Part shown: positions 16,371-24,675 of the stretch, one piece after another | How the letters are laid out: each line of letters begins with the position of its first letter | Position numbering within the stretch: the first letter of the stretch is position 1 | From: a virus | DNA: 42,577 nt | Virus record (IMG/VR): IMGVR_UViG_3300005289_000613 | Span: 1-42,577 of that record | Strand: one strand, 5' to 3' | Position numbers and translations under genes: made by a program | Notes under the pieces: generated by a model | Told to the model about the DNA's origin: nothing | What the model saw: the letters and a program-made list of their open reading frames with translations, nothing else | Databases searched by the model: none

Positions 16371-16411
16371 GTAGTAACATTCAGCCTTCTTTGCAATCAG
16401 AATGTTACTAC
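16371..16411 (-). promoter_or_regulatory. BrnTA autoregulatory operator: perfect 12-bp inverted repeat
   Basis: GTAGTAACATTC at 16371-16382 and GAATGTTACTAC at 16400-16411 are perfect reverse complements separated by 17 bases. The dyad covers the AT-rich region immediately upstream of brnT, where a BrnA dimer-of-dimers would bind to repress. Role inferred from position and known BrnA autoregulation. Confidence 0.7.
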
Positions 16412-16468
16412 AATTTATATCTAGCCCGGCTGCTCGAAAATCTGGATATCGAAGGCCTGCTCCAGGGC

Positions 16469-16492
16469 ATTTGTTCAGCCGCCCATCCAAAT
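16469..16492 (+). promoter_or_regulatory. Putative late activator site before the 16557 gene
   Basis: ATTTGT-TCAGCCGCCCAT-CCAAAT. The outer arms extend to a perfect 9-bp inverted repeat, GGGCATTTG (16465-16473) with CAAATGCCC (16488-16496). Same core as the copies at 19226 and 25272. It lies 64 bases before the start of the next gene, suggesting that the two-gene 16557-18127 unit has its own late promoter. Confidence 0.65.
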
Positions 16493-16556
16493 GCCCTCGC
16501 TCGCCATCGACGAACGCCTGTTCCTACACCCACGCTGTCACAGGCAGGAGCAACGC

Positions 16557-17630
16557 ATGGCCCAGAATTTCCCCGACTTTCGTGGCACCCGTGAATGGCA
16601 GGATATCACCGCCCTGCCGGGCTACGGCGCACTTGTCGGCAAAAGGGTGGTGATCCAAGCAAAGAGCGGCACTTACAACGCCGTCTGGTTTGGCAGTGTT
16701 GCCCCGCCTGAAGCTTCGAGCGGAATTCCCGCGCCTGCACATCGGGATGTCAGTGGATCGGGTGATCATATCTGGGTCAGAGGCGATACTCGGTTTGCCA
16801 TTCTCCTCGAGGAATTCGCAGATGGCATTGCCCATCCTGCCTTGCCGTTCGACACGACCGGACTGGCCAGTCCTCATCGCGGCACGGTGCTCTACGACCA
16901 CAATTTCATGGATCGCATCGCCCGCGAGCATACGTTCACGCATCTTTTTACGCCCGGCGAGGCCAATAAGAGCGGCTCTACCCAATGGATTGATCGGGGA
17001 GGGGTCGGACGGGTCGCGACGATGATCGAGAAAAACGCAGCCGGCAAGGAGGCTATGGGTATCGCTCGCCTGAGCCAGTATTACGGCGACGGGGTCTACC
17101 TGTACGAAGGCATCCATTCGATCGAGGTCCAGTGCCTCAATCGCACATATCCGCGTTGGTATGATATCGGGATTGATCACGCCAACTTCGATGGCAGCAA
17201 ACGCTGCTTCCTCCGTCTGCGTTATCTCAATTATGATGAACTCGCCGGCGGCTATGCACGGCGCTGGCAGCTGTTGATGGGGAACGACCCGAACATGGAC
17301 GCCCGCAATCTCGGTACTGGCGAGAGCATCTGGCTGGAAAACGAGAATAAGGCTCTGCCGATCAAGATCGACCTGATGTTTGACACGCGAGAGGAGCGGT
17401 ATCTCGGTGTCCGCATCGGCAACCGGCCTGATCTGGCGCTCGGCACCCTTGCGCCAAATCCGAATGATGACCTGCGCAATCTCGGCCCCGTATACAGCCA
17501 TGCGCTGACCTCATTCCACGAGGGCTTCAACCTGTGTCAGTCCGTCGTTAATCGCACCACAGGCTCTAACTCGTGCGGGCAGATCAACTGCCACGCTGCA
17601 CGCCTGACCTATCTCGGAAAGATCTACTGA
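16557..17630 (+). CDS. Unrecognised protein, probable virion component
   Basis: 357 aa. ATG 16557 is chosen over 16491 because AGGAG lies six bases before it and the upstream ATG is at the late-operator palindrome. Aromatic- and Gly-rich, beta-type sequence, no signal peptide or membrane segment. Segments such as RGTVLYDHNFMDRIAREHTF, YEGIHSIEVQC and LRLRYLNYDELAGGYARRWQLLMG suggest a lectin-like or jelly-roll surface-binding fold, but I cannot name the family. It replaces V-W at this point of the P2 map and shares a late-type control site with the structural operons. A receptor-binding or decoration role is a guess. Coupled to the next gene by TGATG. Confidence 0.75.
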   Translation: MAQNFPDFRGTREWQDITALPGYGALVGKRVVIQAKSGTYNAVWFGSVAPPEASSGIPAPAHRDVSGSGDHIWVRGDTRFAILLEEFADGIAHPALPFDTTGLASPHRGTVLYDHNFMDRIAREHTFTHLFTPGEANKSGSTQWIDRGGVGRVATMIEKNAAGKEAMGIARLSQYYGDGVYLYEGIHSIEVQCLNRTYPRWYDIGIDHANFDGSKRCFLRLRYLNYDELAGGYARRWQLLMGNDPNMDARNLGTGESIWLENENKALPIKIDLMFDTREERYLGVRIGNRPDLALGTLAPNPNDDLRNLGPVYSHALTSFHEGFNLCQSVVNRTTGSNSCGQINCHAARLTYLGKIY

Positions 17631-18127
17631 TGGCACGCGCAGTCAACTTCTCGGGTGTGGAAGCGCGGCCTACTAGCGAATTTCTTTCGCCGGTAGTCGA
17701 AGCCAATCCCGGCGATATCGTGCGTTTCGATTTCATGGTCGAGGCACTGCTGGGCGCCCCCACGGCGGCATCGCTCGCCTTCAAATTTCAGGTGAGGCCG
17801 CTGGTAATGAATGGCGGAAATCTAAACATCAACTCCGAGAGCGAAGGCGTTCGCCGCCCGTGGGTGGATGTGCTCGCCGCCGGCCCGCTCGGAGTGTTGC
17901 TGGTGAATGGGGACTGGCCCGCGACCGGGCTGGATCAGGCCTATCCGCGTACGCTCTACCCGAACACCGCAACATCCGACACGACGAGCTTCTATTGCGT
18001 GTCGCGTGCGATCCGCGTCGGGCCGCTCTTCTGCCAGGTCCGCGCCGTGACGGTCAGCACATTCACAGGGGGCAACACGCCGAAGTGGGTGCTCACCGGA
18101 ATGGCCGGCATCGAGCGTGCCGGCTGA
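17630..18127 (+). CDS. Unrecognised protein coupled to the 16557 gene
   Basis: 165 aa. The ATG overlaps the upstream stop, so translation is coupled. Start MARAVNFSGVEARPTSEFLS, then a predicted all-beta body with no membrane segment or signal. The hydrophobic, Thr/Ser/Gly-rich C-terminal half (VRAVTVSTFTGGNTPKWVLT) resembles small virion accessory proteins. No family recognised. Probably acts with the preceding protein on the particle. Confidence 0.7.
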   Translation: MARAVNFSGVEARPTSEFLSPVVEANPGDIVRFDFMVEALLGAPTAASLAFKFQVRPLVMNGGNLNINSESEGVRRPWVDVLAAGPLGVLLVNGDWPATGLDQAYPRTLYPNTATSDTTSFYCVSRAIRVGPLFCQVRAVTVSTFTGGNTPKWVLTGMAGIERAG

Positions 18128-18209
18128 CACTTCTCCAGGCTCAACCGAACGTTCCGGCGGACCTATTCAGCACAGGCTATCTCCAGAAACCACCTGCAGT
18201 ATTTCGCAA

Positions 18210-18662
18210 CTAGCAAATACGTGTTGGCTCGAACATTTTAAGCACAGTCTCGATCTTAGTGTGAGTGTCGCCGGCAAGTTCCAGAAAAACGCGGCGGCCG
18301 TCCTTTGGGTCTGGCCTTCGCACAAGCAAGCCTCGGTCACATAGTAGGACTATCCAGCGCAAAGCTGTGCTCGCTGGCGCGCATGATGCGATACACGCGC
18401 TGGTCACCGATACGCGGCGGTTTAGGTGATGCGAGATATACAGATCGAGGAGTATGTCCCAAGATGGATCTGCAAAAAGGCCCGGACCAAGTATCGTCTC
18501 CCGACGCCGGCGAAATCCGTAGATCCGCTCGGCTAGGGCGTGATGATGAGCAGTCAACTGCTTCCCATGGTTCGTGTCTGCTCGTTCGACAGGGTGCTCG
18601 CCGATGACGTGCAGGTGTATCTGCTCGATCATTGATCGAACAACTTTCAAGTCGTCGCTCAT
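18210..18662 (-). CDS. MarR-like winged-helix regulator
   Basis: 150 aa from ATG 18662, which has AGGAGG just upstream; a longer start at 18683 is possible. The central segment (PSWDILLDLYISHHLNRRVSVTSACIAS, then TTALRWIVLLCDRGLLVRRPDPKDGRRVFLEL) is a winged helix with the D-x-R-D/G-R-R wing typical of MarR-type proteins. The extra N-terminal 50 residues are His- and Arg-rich. Such proteins are common as multiple paralogs in sphingomonads. It is transcribed opposite to the late genes, in an AT-richer insert, and is probably a lysogenic-conversion gene. Target unknown. Confidence 0.75.
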   Translation of the reverse strand: MSDDLKVVRSMIEQIHLHVIGEHPVERADTNHGKQLTAHHHALAERIYGFRRRRETILGPGLFADPSWDILLDLYISHHLNRRVSVTSACIASCAPASTALRWIVLLCDRGLLVRRPDPKDGRRVFLELAGDTHTKIETVLKMFEPTRIC

Positions 18663-18683
18663 GTGCCCTCCTGATGGCACCAT

Positions 18684-18764
18684 GAGCTCCCGCTTTAGTC
18701 GATTCTCAAAATTAAATTATTGTAATGCAATTTCTCTTTTTATCTCTTGATAAAATAGCAGTCG
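18684..18764 (-). promoter_or_regulatory. AT-rich upstream region of the MarR-like gene
   Basis: About 80 bases, strikingly AT-rich for this genome. On the minus strand TTGCAT, a 17-base gap and GAGAAT could form a weak sigma-70-type promoter for the MarR-like gene. The composition also suggests recent acquisition. Confidence 0.35.
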
Positions 18765-19034
18765 TTAATCAAACGGATCTTTACTAAGATCGTCAATTAG
18801 TTGCAATAGGTCTGCCATGTCGCCCTCTTCAAATGAGGGGTATGGTTCACTTTTCCAATTCGATAATATGCCCGTATTTGCAGTAAACCGGTGGGAGGCT
18901 TGTGCGCTCAGGTTTTTAGCGGTCGCAGCATCGGGACCGGCGAAAAAAGACAGCACAAGTTTAGGCGAACAGCCATTCTCGTAGGCAACTATCACGCACA
19001 AATATCGATCTTCCAGCCGACCCATCCTCACCAA
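18765..19034 (-). CDS. Hypothetical protein, about 89 aa
   Basis: The start is uncertain: TTG 19034, GTG 19031 and ATG 19025 are all in frame, with a GGTGAGG stretch right before the ATG. Acidic C-terminus (FEEGDMADLLQLIDDLSKDPFD) and a central KLVLSFFAGPDAATAKNL. No domain recognised, no signal peptide. Lower GC than the flanking structural genes. It lies upstream of the MarR-like gene in the same direction and may form a cargo pair with it. Confidence 0.5.
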   Translation of the reverse strand: MVRMGRLEDRYLCVIVAYENGCSPKLVLSFFAGPDAATAKNLSAQASHRFTANTGILSNWKSEPYPSFEEGDMADLLQLIDDLSKDPFD

Positions 19035-19225
19035 CTTAGCGGCTGTCAGTTAATGCAAGCTTGCTTAGCATTGATACGTTATGGATGATCTTTTTTGGTC
19101 CGTAGAGTGAGTATTTCCACTGGGGGATGTCCCGTAGTGCGGCATGCGGTAGGGCTAGATTGATGGACTTGCTCATCCAGCCTTTCCGCTAAGGCCTGAA
19201 CCTACCGTTGACTGTCCTGAGGATC

Positions 19226-19249
19226 ATTTGGACAGCCGCCCGTCCAAAT
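19226..19249 (+). promoter_or_regulatory. Putative late activator site before J
   Basis: ATTTGG-ACAGCCGCCCGT-CCAAAT, a perfect 6-bp dyad, 7 bp counting CATTTGG/CCAAATG. The J start at 19294 lies only 44 bases downstream, so the leader must be very short if the site is at the P2-like distance from the transcript start. Same motif as at 9563, 16469 and 25272. Confidence 0.7.
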
Positions 19250-19293
19250 GCGCCCCATAGCCACGACATGCCCAACCCAGCGACATGGGCCGC

Positions 19294-20187
19294 ATGGCCG
19301 ATGCTACCTTCACTGCTGTCGATCTGTCACGCCTGCCTGCGCCCGATGCGATCGAGGATCTCGATTTCGAGACGATCCTCGCTGACGCGGTCGCGCGCAT
19401 GCAGGCCCAGATGCCGGATTTCGTCACGCGGGACAGCGATCCGGCGACCAAGCTGCTGCAGGTCTTCGCCTACTTCGCGCAGCTGCTGCGCCAGCGCGTC
19501 AACGACGCCGTGCGCGCCGTCATGCCCGCCTATGCCGTCGGCGCGGACCTCGACAACATCGCGGCCCTGTTCGGCATAACCCGTTTCAACATCACACCCG
19601 CTGACGACGTCCTGGGCATTCCCGCCGTCATGGAAAGCGACGCGGATTTCCGCCGCCGCATGGTGCTGGCACCGGAAGGCTATTCCGTCGCCGGGCCGGA
19701 GGGCGCCTATATCTTCCATGCCCTGTCGGCCGATGCCGACGTGCTCGATGCCAGCGCCATCAGTCCTGCTGCCGGGGAAGTCCTGGTCTCGGTCCTGTCG
19801 CGCACCGGCACCGGTGCGGCATCGCCCACGCTGATCGACGCGGTCGGCGCTTATGTCTCGGCTGAGACGCGCCGGCCGCTGACCGACTTCGTGACCGTCC
19901 AGTCGGCCGAGATCGTCGATTATGCGGTCGATGCCACGCTTACCACGTTCAGCGGCCCTGACGGCGGCGTCGTGCTTGCCGCCGCGCAGGCCAATCTCGA
20001 TGCCTATGTCGCGGCGAGCCACCGGCTCGGCCGCGATGTGACACGCTCGGCCATCTTCGCCGCGCTCCACGTCGAAGGCGTGCAGAAAGTCGTGCTGGCT
20101 TCGCCCGCCGCTGACATCGTCATCTCGCGCACGCAGGCGCCGAACTGCACCGCCGTCGCCATCGCCTACGGCGGTACGGACGAATGA
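19294..20187 (+). CDS. J: Baseplate assembly protein J
   Basis: 297 aa. Baseplate wedge protein of the P2 gpJ/Mu gp47 family. The start MADATFTAVDLSRLPAPDAIEDLDFETIL is characteristic (key parts FTAVDLSRLPAPD and DFETIL), which is why 19294 is preferred over the in-frame ATG at 19285. A PATKLLQVFAYFAQLLRQRVND segment (about 52-74) and the VGADLDNIAALFG motif follow. The stop overlaps the I start (ATGA). First gene of the J-I-H block. Confidence 0.93.
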   Translation: MADATFTAVDLSRLPAPDAIEDLDFETILADAVARMQAQMPDFVTRDSDPATKLLQVFAYFAQLLRQRVNDAVRAVMPAYAVGADLDNIAALFGITRFNITPADDVLGIPAVMESDADFRRRMVLAPEGYSVAGPEGAYIFHALSADADVLDASAISPAAGEVLVSVLSRTGTGAASPTLIDAVGAYVSAETRRPLTDFVTVQSAEIVDYAVDATLTTFSGPDGGVVLAAAQANLDAYVAASHRLGRDVTRSAIFAALHVEGVQKVVLASPAADIVISRTQAPNCTAVAIAYGGTDE

Positions 20188-20741
20188 CCTATCCGTCGAT
20201 CCTGCCGCCGGGCTCTACCGCGCTGGAAAGGGCGCTCGAGCAGACCGCCGCCGGCCTCGTTGATGCTATTGCGGTCCCCATCCGATCGGTTTGGTCACCG
20301 AACCACTGTTCGATCGAATTGCTGCCGTGGCTGGCGTGGGGGCTCAGTCTCGACAACTGGTCGACTGATTGGTCTGATGCCGTCAAGCGGGAGCGGGTTC
20401 GGCAGGCAATATCCATTGCCCGCCGCAAGGGCACGGCGGAATCCGTTCGCTCGGTCGTTGCCAGCTTCGGCGGATCGGTCGCTATTCGTGAGTGGTGGCA
20501 AACCGAGCCGAAAGGCGAGCCGCACACCTTCAACCTCCTGCTCAATCTTGATCAGGCCAGCGCGCCCGCTTCAGCCATCTTCGTCGATCAGGTCATTGCC
20601 GAGGTCATGCGCGCCAAACCGGTGCGCAGCACCTTCACCTTCACGCAGGGCATCAACGCCTCGGCCCGCATGGGCCTGGCCGCTGCCGCTCGCCCTATCA
20701 TTTACGCTCGCCTGTCCTGCACGGCGCCCGCTGCGATCTGA
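20184..20741 (+). CDS. I: Tail protein I (baseplate-fibre connector)
   Basis: 185 aa. P2 gpI family: LPPGSTALERALEQTAAGL near the N-terminus and the LLPWLAWGLSLDNW motif near residue 46 are diagnostic. gpI joins the baseplate to the tail fibre. Coupled to J by a four-base overlap; H follows 12 bases later. Confidence 0.92.
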   Translation: MTYPSILPPGSTALERALEQTAAGLVDAIAVPIRSVWSPNHCSIELLPWLAWGLSLDNWSTDWSDAVKRERVRQAISIARRKGTAESVRSVVASFGGSVAIREWWQTEPKGEPHTFNLLLNLDQASAPASAIFVDQVIAEVMRAKPVRSTFTFTQGINASARMGLAAAARPIIYARLSCTAPAAI

Positions 20742-20753
20742 CCGGAGAAAGTC

Positions 20754-22967
20754 ATGGGTCTCATCCTCACCGTCACCAATGCGGGTCGCGCTGCACTTGT
20801 GAACGCTGCGAATACCGGAACGGCGCCGGTTACGATTGCGCAGGTTGGCCTTACCGACATTGCCGTCACGCCAGCTGCGACTACTACCTCTCTACCCGGT
20901 GAATTCAAACGCCTCGCCACGATGTCCGGCGATGTCGTCGCTGACGACACCATTCATGTGATCGTCCGCGATGAAGGTGCAGATGTCTTTACCGTGCGCA
21001 GTCTGGCGCTCTACCTTGACGATGGCACGCTTTTCGCGATCTACGGGCAGCCCGATGTGCTGCTCGAAAAGTCGGCACAGGCTCTCATGCTCCTCGCGAT
21101 CGACGTGCAATTCGCCGATGTCGATGCCACCCTGCTAGCGTTCGGCGATGCAAACTTTCTCAACCCGCCAGCAACCACCGAGCGGCAAGGCGTCGTCGAA
21201 CTGGCGACGGTGGCCGAAGCCCAGGCCGGCATTGACGCCCTGCGCGCACTGACGCCTGCCGGGGCTAAAGCCGCGATCATGGCTTGGCTTTTGTCGTTGG
21301 ACGGCGCCGGCTCTGGCCTTGATGCGGACCTTCTGGATGGCCAGCACGGCAGCTACTACGCCAACATTCCTGCGCGCCTGGGCTATACGCCAATCAACAA
21401 GGGTGGCGATACCGTCACCGCCGCCATTTCCTACCAGGTTCCTGAAACGTCGAGCATTGCCGCGCGACCCAACGGCAACACACCCTTGGTGGCGATGGGT
21501 AACGGTATTGGCGGCCCGGCTGTTATGACGTTCCACCGTCCGGGATCATACGCGACGTTTTTTGGCATCGACACCGACAACCAACTGAAATTCGGCGGAT
21601 GGTCGGCCGGCGCTGTGGCGAACGTCATTTGGCACACCGGCAACGATGGCGCCGGCAGTGGCCTGGACGCCGACTTGCTCGATGGGCAACAGGGAGGTTT
21701 CTACACCAATATTCCGGCACGGCTTGGCTATCAGCCCGTCCAGCAGGGCACCGGCGTTGGGCAGCTTAGCAATGTCGTCAAGATAGGTTGGGGCAGCAAC
21801 AGCCGCGTTCGGGTTACGGTGGACTCCACTGACCAAGGTAATATCGTGTTCGATGCAAACTTGGCCGGTGGAGGCTTGGGCGTAAATGGCGCCTACGTCG
21901 CCCGCAACGGCAATCATTTGTTTGGTCCCGATAACGATGGCGCCGGATCGGGTTTGGATGCGGACTTGCTGGATGGCTTGCAGTCCACCCAGTTCATGCG
22001 CAACTTCACCAACAACTGGGTGCGTAGTGAAGAAGGTCGCGAGCGGTTTTTCTTCACCCCCAACGCGGACACTTACGCCCGCGTGTCGGGCGCTTTTCGC
22101 TGGCAGAACGGCAGTGATGCCAATGTCGGCTCGATCGACGAAAGCGGAAATCTGTGGCTTTCTGGCCAAGTCGATGCGCTTCGCGTCGTCACGCGCGCAA
22201 ATGGCGATGGCATGGCGATCAAGGTTGGCGATGATGCGTGGATCGGTGATGTAAACTGGGTCAACGGCATTGGCATTCGCGGCCAGCAGGACAGCCGGGC
22301 CGGCTTTGTCACCTTTGGCACGTCAGGCCTGGGACTGGGATGTGACGCGGCTGATGCTACGCTTCGTTATGCCGGAAATCCCGTCTGGCACGCCGGAAAC
22401 GACGGCGCAGGCAGCGGCCTGGACGCGGACACCGTGGATGGCTGGCAGCGTGACGATATCCGACACTGGAACAACTTGCTCGGAAAGCCCTTCAACTGGG
22501 CGGGGCAGGAAGGGCAGCCGCAATGGCTATGGGGCAGTAATGATGGCGGGCAGTACTACGTCTGGAACCCCTCCAATTTCAGCGTGAACTACGCGAATTC
22601 TGCCGGCTCCTCCAACTCGGCCAATTATGCAAATTCGGCCGGTAATGCCGACACGGTGGACGGCCTCCACGCTTCCGATTTGATGCCGACCGGGAATTTG
22701 TCTGCGGCAGGCTACACGCGCCTGCCCAACGGCCTGATCCTTCAGTGGGGGACCGTCAGTTGTTCGTCAAACTCCTACGGGTCCGTCACCTTCCCCATCA
22801 TTTTTCCCAACGCCTGCGTCAACATCCAGTCCTGCGTAGCGACTGAAGTTGGAAACGGAGACGCGCAGGCAAACTGCCCGCTGCCGTACAGCACGACGAG
22901 GAGCGGGGCGAATTTCTGGAATGCCGCCCCTGCGGCGACCGCCTGGTGGTGGGCCATTGGTTACTAA
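20754..22967 (+). CDS. H: Tail fibre protein H with repeated DGAGSGLDAD modules
   Basis: 737 aa. The first about 170 residues are the conserved P2-type fibre base (start MGLILTVTNAGRAAL, then LALYLDDGTLFAIYGQ). Four copies of a DGAGSGLDADLLDG-type module follow, beginning at bases 21300, 21645, 21936 and 22401, two of them continuing into YxNIPARLGY. A degenerate NADTVDGLH copy lies near 22650. The C-terminal 90 residues (LPNGLILQWGTVSC...) form a tip domain rich in Gly, Ser and Trp, shared with T4-type short fibres and likely the receptor-binding part. Confidence 0.9.
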   Translation: MGLILTVTNAGRAALVNAANTGTAPVTIAQVGLTDIAVTPAATTTSLPGEFKRLATMSGDVVADDTIHVIVRDEGADVFTVRSLALYLDDGTLFAIYGQPDVLLEKSAQALMLLAIDVQFADVDATLLAFGDANFLNPPATTERQGVVELATVAEAQAGIDALRALTPAGAKAAIMAWLLSLDGAGSGLDADLLDGQHGSYYANIPARLGYTPINKGGDTVTAAISYQVPETSSIAARPNGNTPLVAMGNGIGGPAVMTFHRPGSYATFFGIDTDNQLKFGGWSAGAVANVIWHTGNDGAGSGLDADLLDGQQGGFYTNIPARLGYQPVQQGTGVGQLSNVVKIGWGSNSRVRVTVDSTDQGNIVFDANLAGGGLGVNGAYVARNGNHLFGPDNDGAGSGLDADLLDGLQSTQFMRNFTNNWVRSEEGRERFFFTPNADTYARVSGAFRWQNGSDANVGSIDESGNLWLSGQVDALRVVTRANGDGMAIKVGDDAWIGDVNWVNGIGIRGQQDSRAGFVTFGTSGLGLGCDAADATLRYAGNPVWHAGNDGAGSGLDADTVDGWQRDDIRHWNNLLGKPFNWAGQEGQPQWLWGSNDGGQYYVWNPSNFSVNYANSAGSSNSANYANSAGNADTVDGLHASDLMPTGNLSAAGYTRLPNGLILQWGTVSCSSNSYGSVTFPIIFPNACVNIQSCVATEVGNGDAQANCPLPYSTTRSGANFWNAAPAATAWWWAIGY

Positions 22968-22978
22968 GGGCAATTGAA

Positions 22979-23368
22979 ATGACCATATTTTATAGTTCTT
23001 CGGCAGGTGGATTTCTGGACAGCGAAATCCACACAAGCATTCCCGATGATGCGGTTTCGCTGAGTGCGGAAAGTCACCTCGCTTTACTGGAAGCAGCGTT
23101 GGTCGGTTCGATAATCGTTCCCGGCGAAGGCGGTATGCCAATGGCTGTACCGGCGCCGCCTCCTGCAGAGGAGGAGATGTTCAGGCGGATGCGCGACCGG
23201 CGCAATCAACTGTTGCGCGCCTGCGACTGGACCCAGGTCGCGGACACAAAGCTGTCCCCCGAAACTCGCGATGCCTGGGCGACCTACCGCCAGAGCTTGC
23301 GCGATCTCCCCGAGGAGTTCGCAGACGATCCCGCTTCGGCTGTTTGGCCGGAACCACCCCAGAACTAA
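22979..23368 (+). CDS. Tail fibre assembly chaperone (G-like)
   Basis: 129 aa. Start MTIFYSSSAGGFLDSEIH is typical of fibre-assembly proteins encoded after fibres, and the C-terminal RNQLLRACDWTQVADTKL...WATYRQSLRDLPEEF pattern is the phage tail assembly chaperone motif. Expected to fold or attach the fibre H. ATG 22979 with AAGGG upstream is preferred over the longer frame from 22946. Confidence 0.88.
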   Translation: MTIFYSSSAGGFLDSEIHTSIPDDAVSLSAESHLALLEAALVGSIIVPGEGGMPMAVPAPPPAEEEMFRRMRDRRNQLLRACDWTQVADTKLSPETRDAWATYRQSLRDLPEEFADDPASAVWPEPPQN

Positions 23369-23380
23369 GGAACTGACCGC

Positions 23381-23632
23381 ATGAAAACGAGCATCGGCAA
23401 GTATGACGCTTCGACGCGAACCGTCCCCGTGACCTTCAAGCATGTCGGCGTGGAACATTCCCGCACCGTCAATGCATGCCTTACCGAAACAGGCCAATAT
23501 GATGCGAAGGCCACGGCGGCACGCGTGAAGGAAGTGGCGTCCGGCGTGGAACACAAGATTGGTCTTGGGGTCATCACTATGCCGATGCCCGAACGTGAAG
23601 TGCCCGTTGTGGCGGAAGCACCCGCAGAATAA
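23381..23632 (+). CDS. Small hypothetical protein, 83 aa
   Basis: AAGGA ribosome binding site nine bases before the ATG, in the same direction as the fibre chaperone and 12 bases after it. Start MKTSIGKYDASTRTVPVTF, then KHVGVEHSRTVNACLTETG and an Ala/Pro-rich acidic end. No domain recognised. Context suggests a small late protein linked to the fibre block. Confidence 0.7.
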   Translation: MKTSIGKYDASTRTVPVTFKHVGVEHSRTVNACLTETGQYDAKATAARVKEVASGVEHKIGLGVITMPMPEREVPVVAEAPAE

Positions 23633-23754
23633 CCGCGGCACTTCACGCCGCGCCTACCCTCTTGTACGGCAAGGGGGCCTCAGATGTTCCCGCATCTTGA
23701 AAGCCAGCGAGCCTGCACTCGCACCTCAGGGCAGCACGCCTGTCCCATCAGATA

Positions 23755-23783
23755 CCCTTGCCGCGTCTCAGGCGCGGTAAGGG
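23755..23783 (+). terminator. Hairpin upstream of the Dam gene
   Basis: CCCTTGCCGCG (23755-23765), seven-base loop, CGCGGTAAGGG (23773-23783): an 11-bp stem with one G-T wobble. It ends 21 bases before the dam start. Could terminate the fibre transcript or control dam translation; no T-tract follows. Confidence 0.4.
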
Positions 23784-23804
23784 CAATCTTGCAGGAAATC
23801 CTAC

Positions 23805-24623
23805 ATGTCTACCTCTTTTGTTCCCGTTCGCCCCGTCTCGCCTGTTGCCGGCTACATCGGCGGGAAGCGCAACCTTTCCAAGCGCATCTGCGCCATTATC
23901 GAGGCCACGCCGCACAGCAGCTATGCCGAACCTTTCGTCGGTATGGGCGGCATCTTCCTGCGTCGTAAAAGCCGCCCAAAGGCAGAGGCGATCAACGATA
24001 TCTCGGGAGACGTCGTCACCCTTTTCCGCTGCCTTGCTGAGCACTATCCCTACCTTATCGACATGCTGCGCTTCCGCGTCGCGAGCCGCGCCGAGTTCGA
24101 ACGGCTGCTCGCGCAGTCGCCCGACACGCTCACCGATCTGCAGCGCGCTGTGCGCTTCCTCTACGTTCAGCGCCTGGCATTCGGCGGCAAGGTTTCCGGA
24201 CGCACCTATGGGGTGGACGCCTCATCGCCCGCGCGGTTCGATGTCGGCAAGCTGGAGCCGATGCTCGCGGATTTGCATGACCGTCTCCAGTCGGTGACGA
24301 TCGAGCGCCTGCCATATGGCGATTTCATCCGCCGCTATGACAGGGAAGGCGCGCTGTTTTACCTCGATCCGCCTTATTGGGCTTGCGAGCGCGACTATGG
24401 TCCGGGCGTCTTTACCCGCGAAGACTTCGCCGCGCTCGTCCGCCATCTGGCCGGCATCAAGGGCAAGTTCCTGATGTCGCTCAACGATAACGAGGGCGTG
24501 CGCGAGACGTTCGCGGGCTTTGCCATCGCGTCGATCGATACGACCTACACATTAGGGCCGCAATCGAAGCAGGCGCGCGAAGTGCTGATCAGCAACTATC
24601 CCATCGCGGCTAATGACGATTAA
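23805..24623 (+). CDS. dam: DNA adenine N6-methyltransferase, D12 class
   Basis: 272 aa. Dam family: GGKRNL at 19-24 (motif X), EPFVGMGGIF at 42-51 (motif I, SAM binding), and DPPYW at 188-192 (motif IV, catalytic). Members typically methylate adenine in GATC or related sites. Phage-encoded Dam protects incoming DNA from restriction or regulates packaging. It is cargo between the fibre block and V, comparable to the P2 fun(Z) position. Site preference cannot be read from sequence. Confidence 0.9.
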   Translation: MSTSFVPVRPVSPVAGYIGGKRNLSKRICAIIEATPHSSYAEPFVGMGGIFLRRKSRPKAEAINDISGDVVTLFRCLAEHYPYLIDMLRFRVASRAEFERLLAQSPDTLTDLQRAVRFLYVQRLAFGGKVSGRTYGVDASSPARFDVGKLEPMLADLHDRLQSVTIERLPYGDFIRRYDREGALFYLDPPYWACERDYGPGVFTREDFAALVRHLAGIKGKFLMSLNDNEGVRETFAGFAIASIDTTYTLGPQSKQAREVLISNYPIAANDD

Positions 24624-24637
24624 TATGATGCTGAAAT

Positions 24638-24673
24638 GTTGCGGGGCGCCTCTTATTTGAAGCGCCCCGCAAC
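24638..24673. terminator. Perfect 12-bp hairpin between convergent dam and HTH genes
   Basis: GTTGCGGGGCGC (24638-24649), 12-base loop, GCGCCCCGCAAC (24662-24673). The stem is perfect and lies exactly between two convergent genes, so it probably serves as a bidirectional transcript end. No long T-tract on either side. Confidence 0.65.
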
Positions 24674-24675
24674 GA

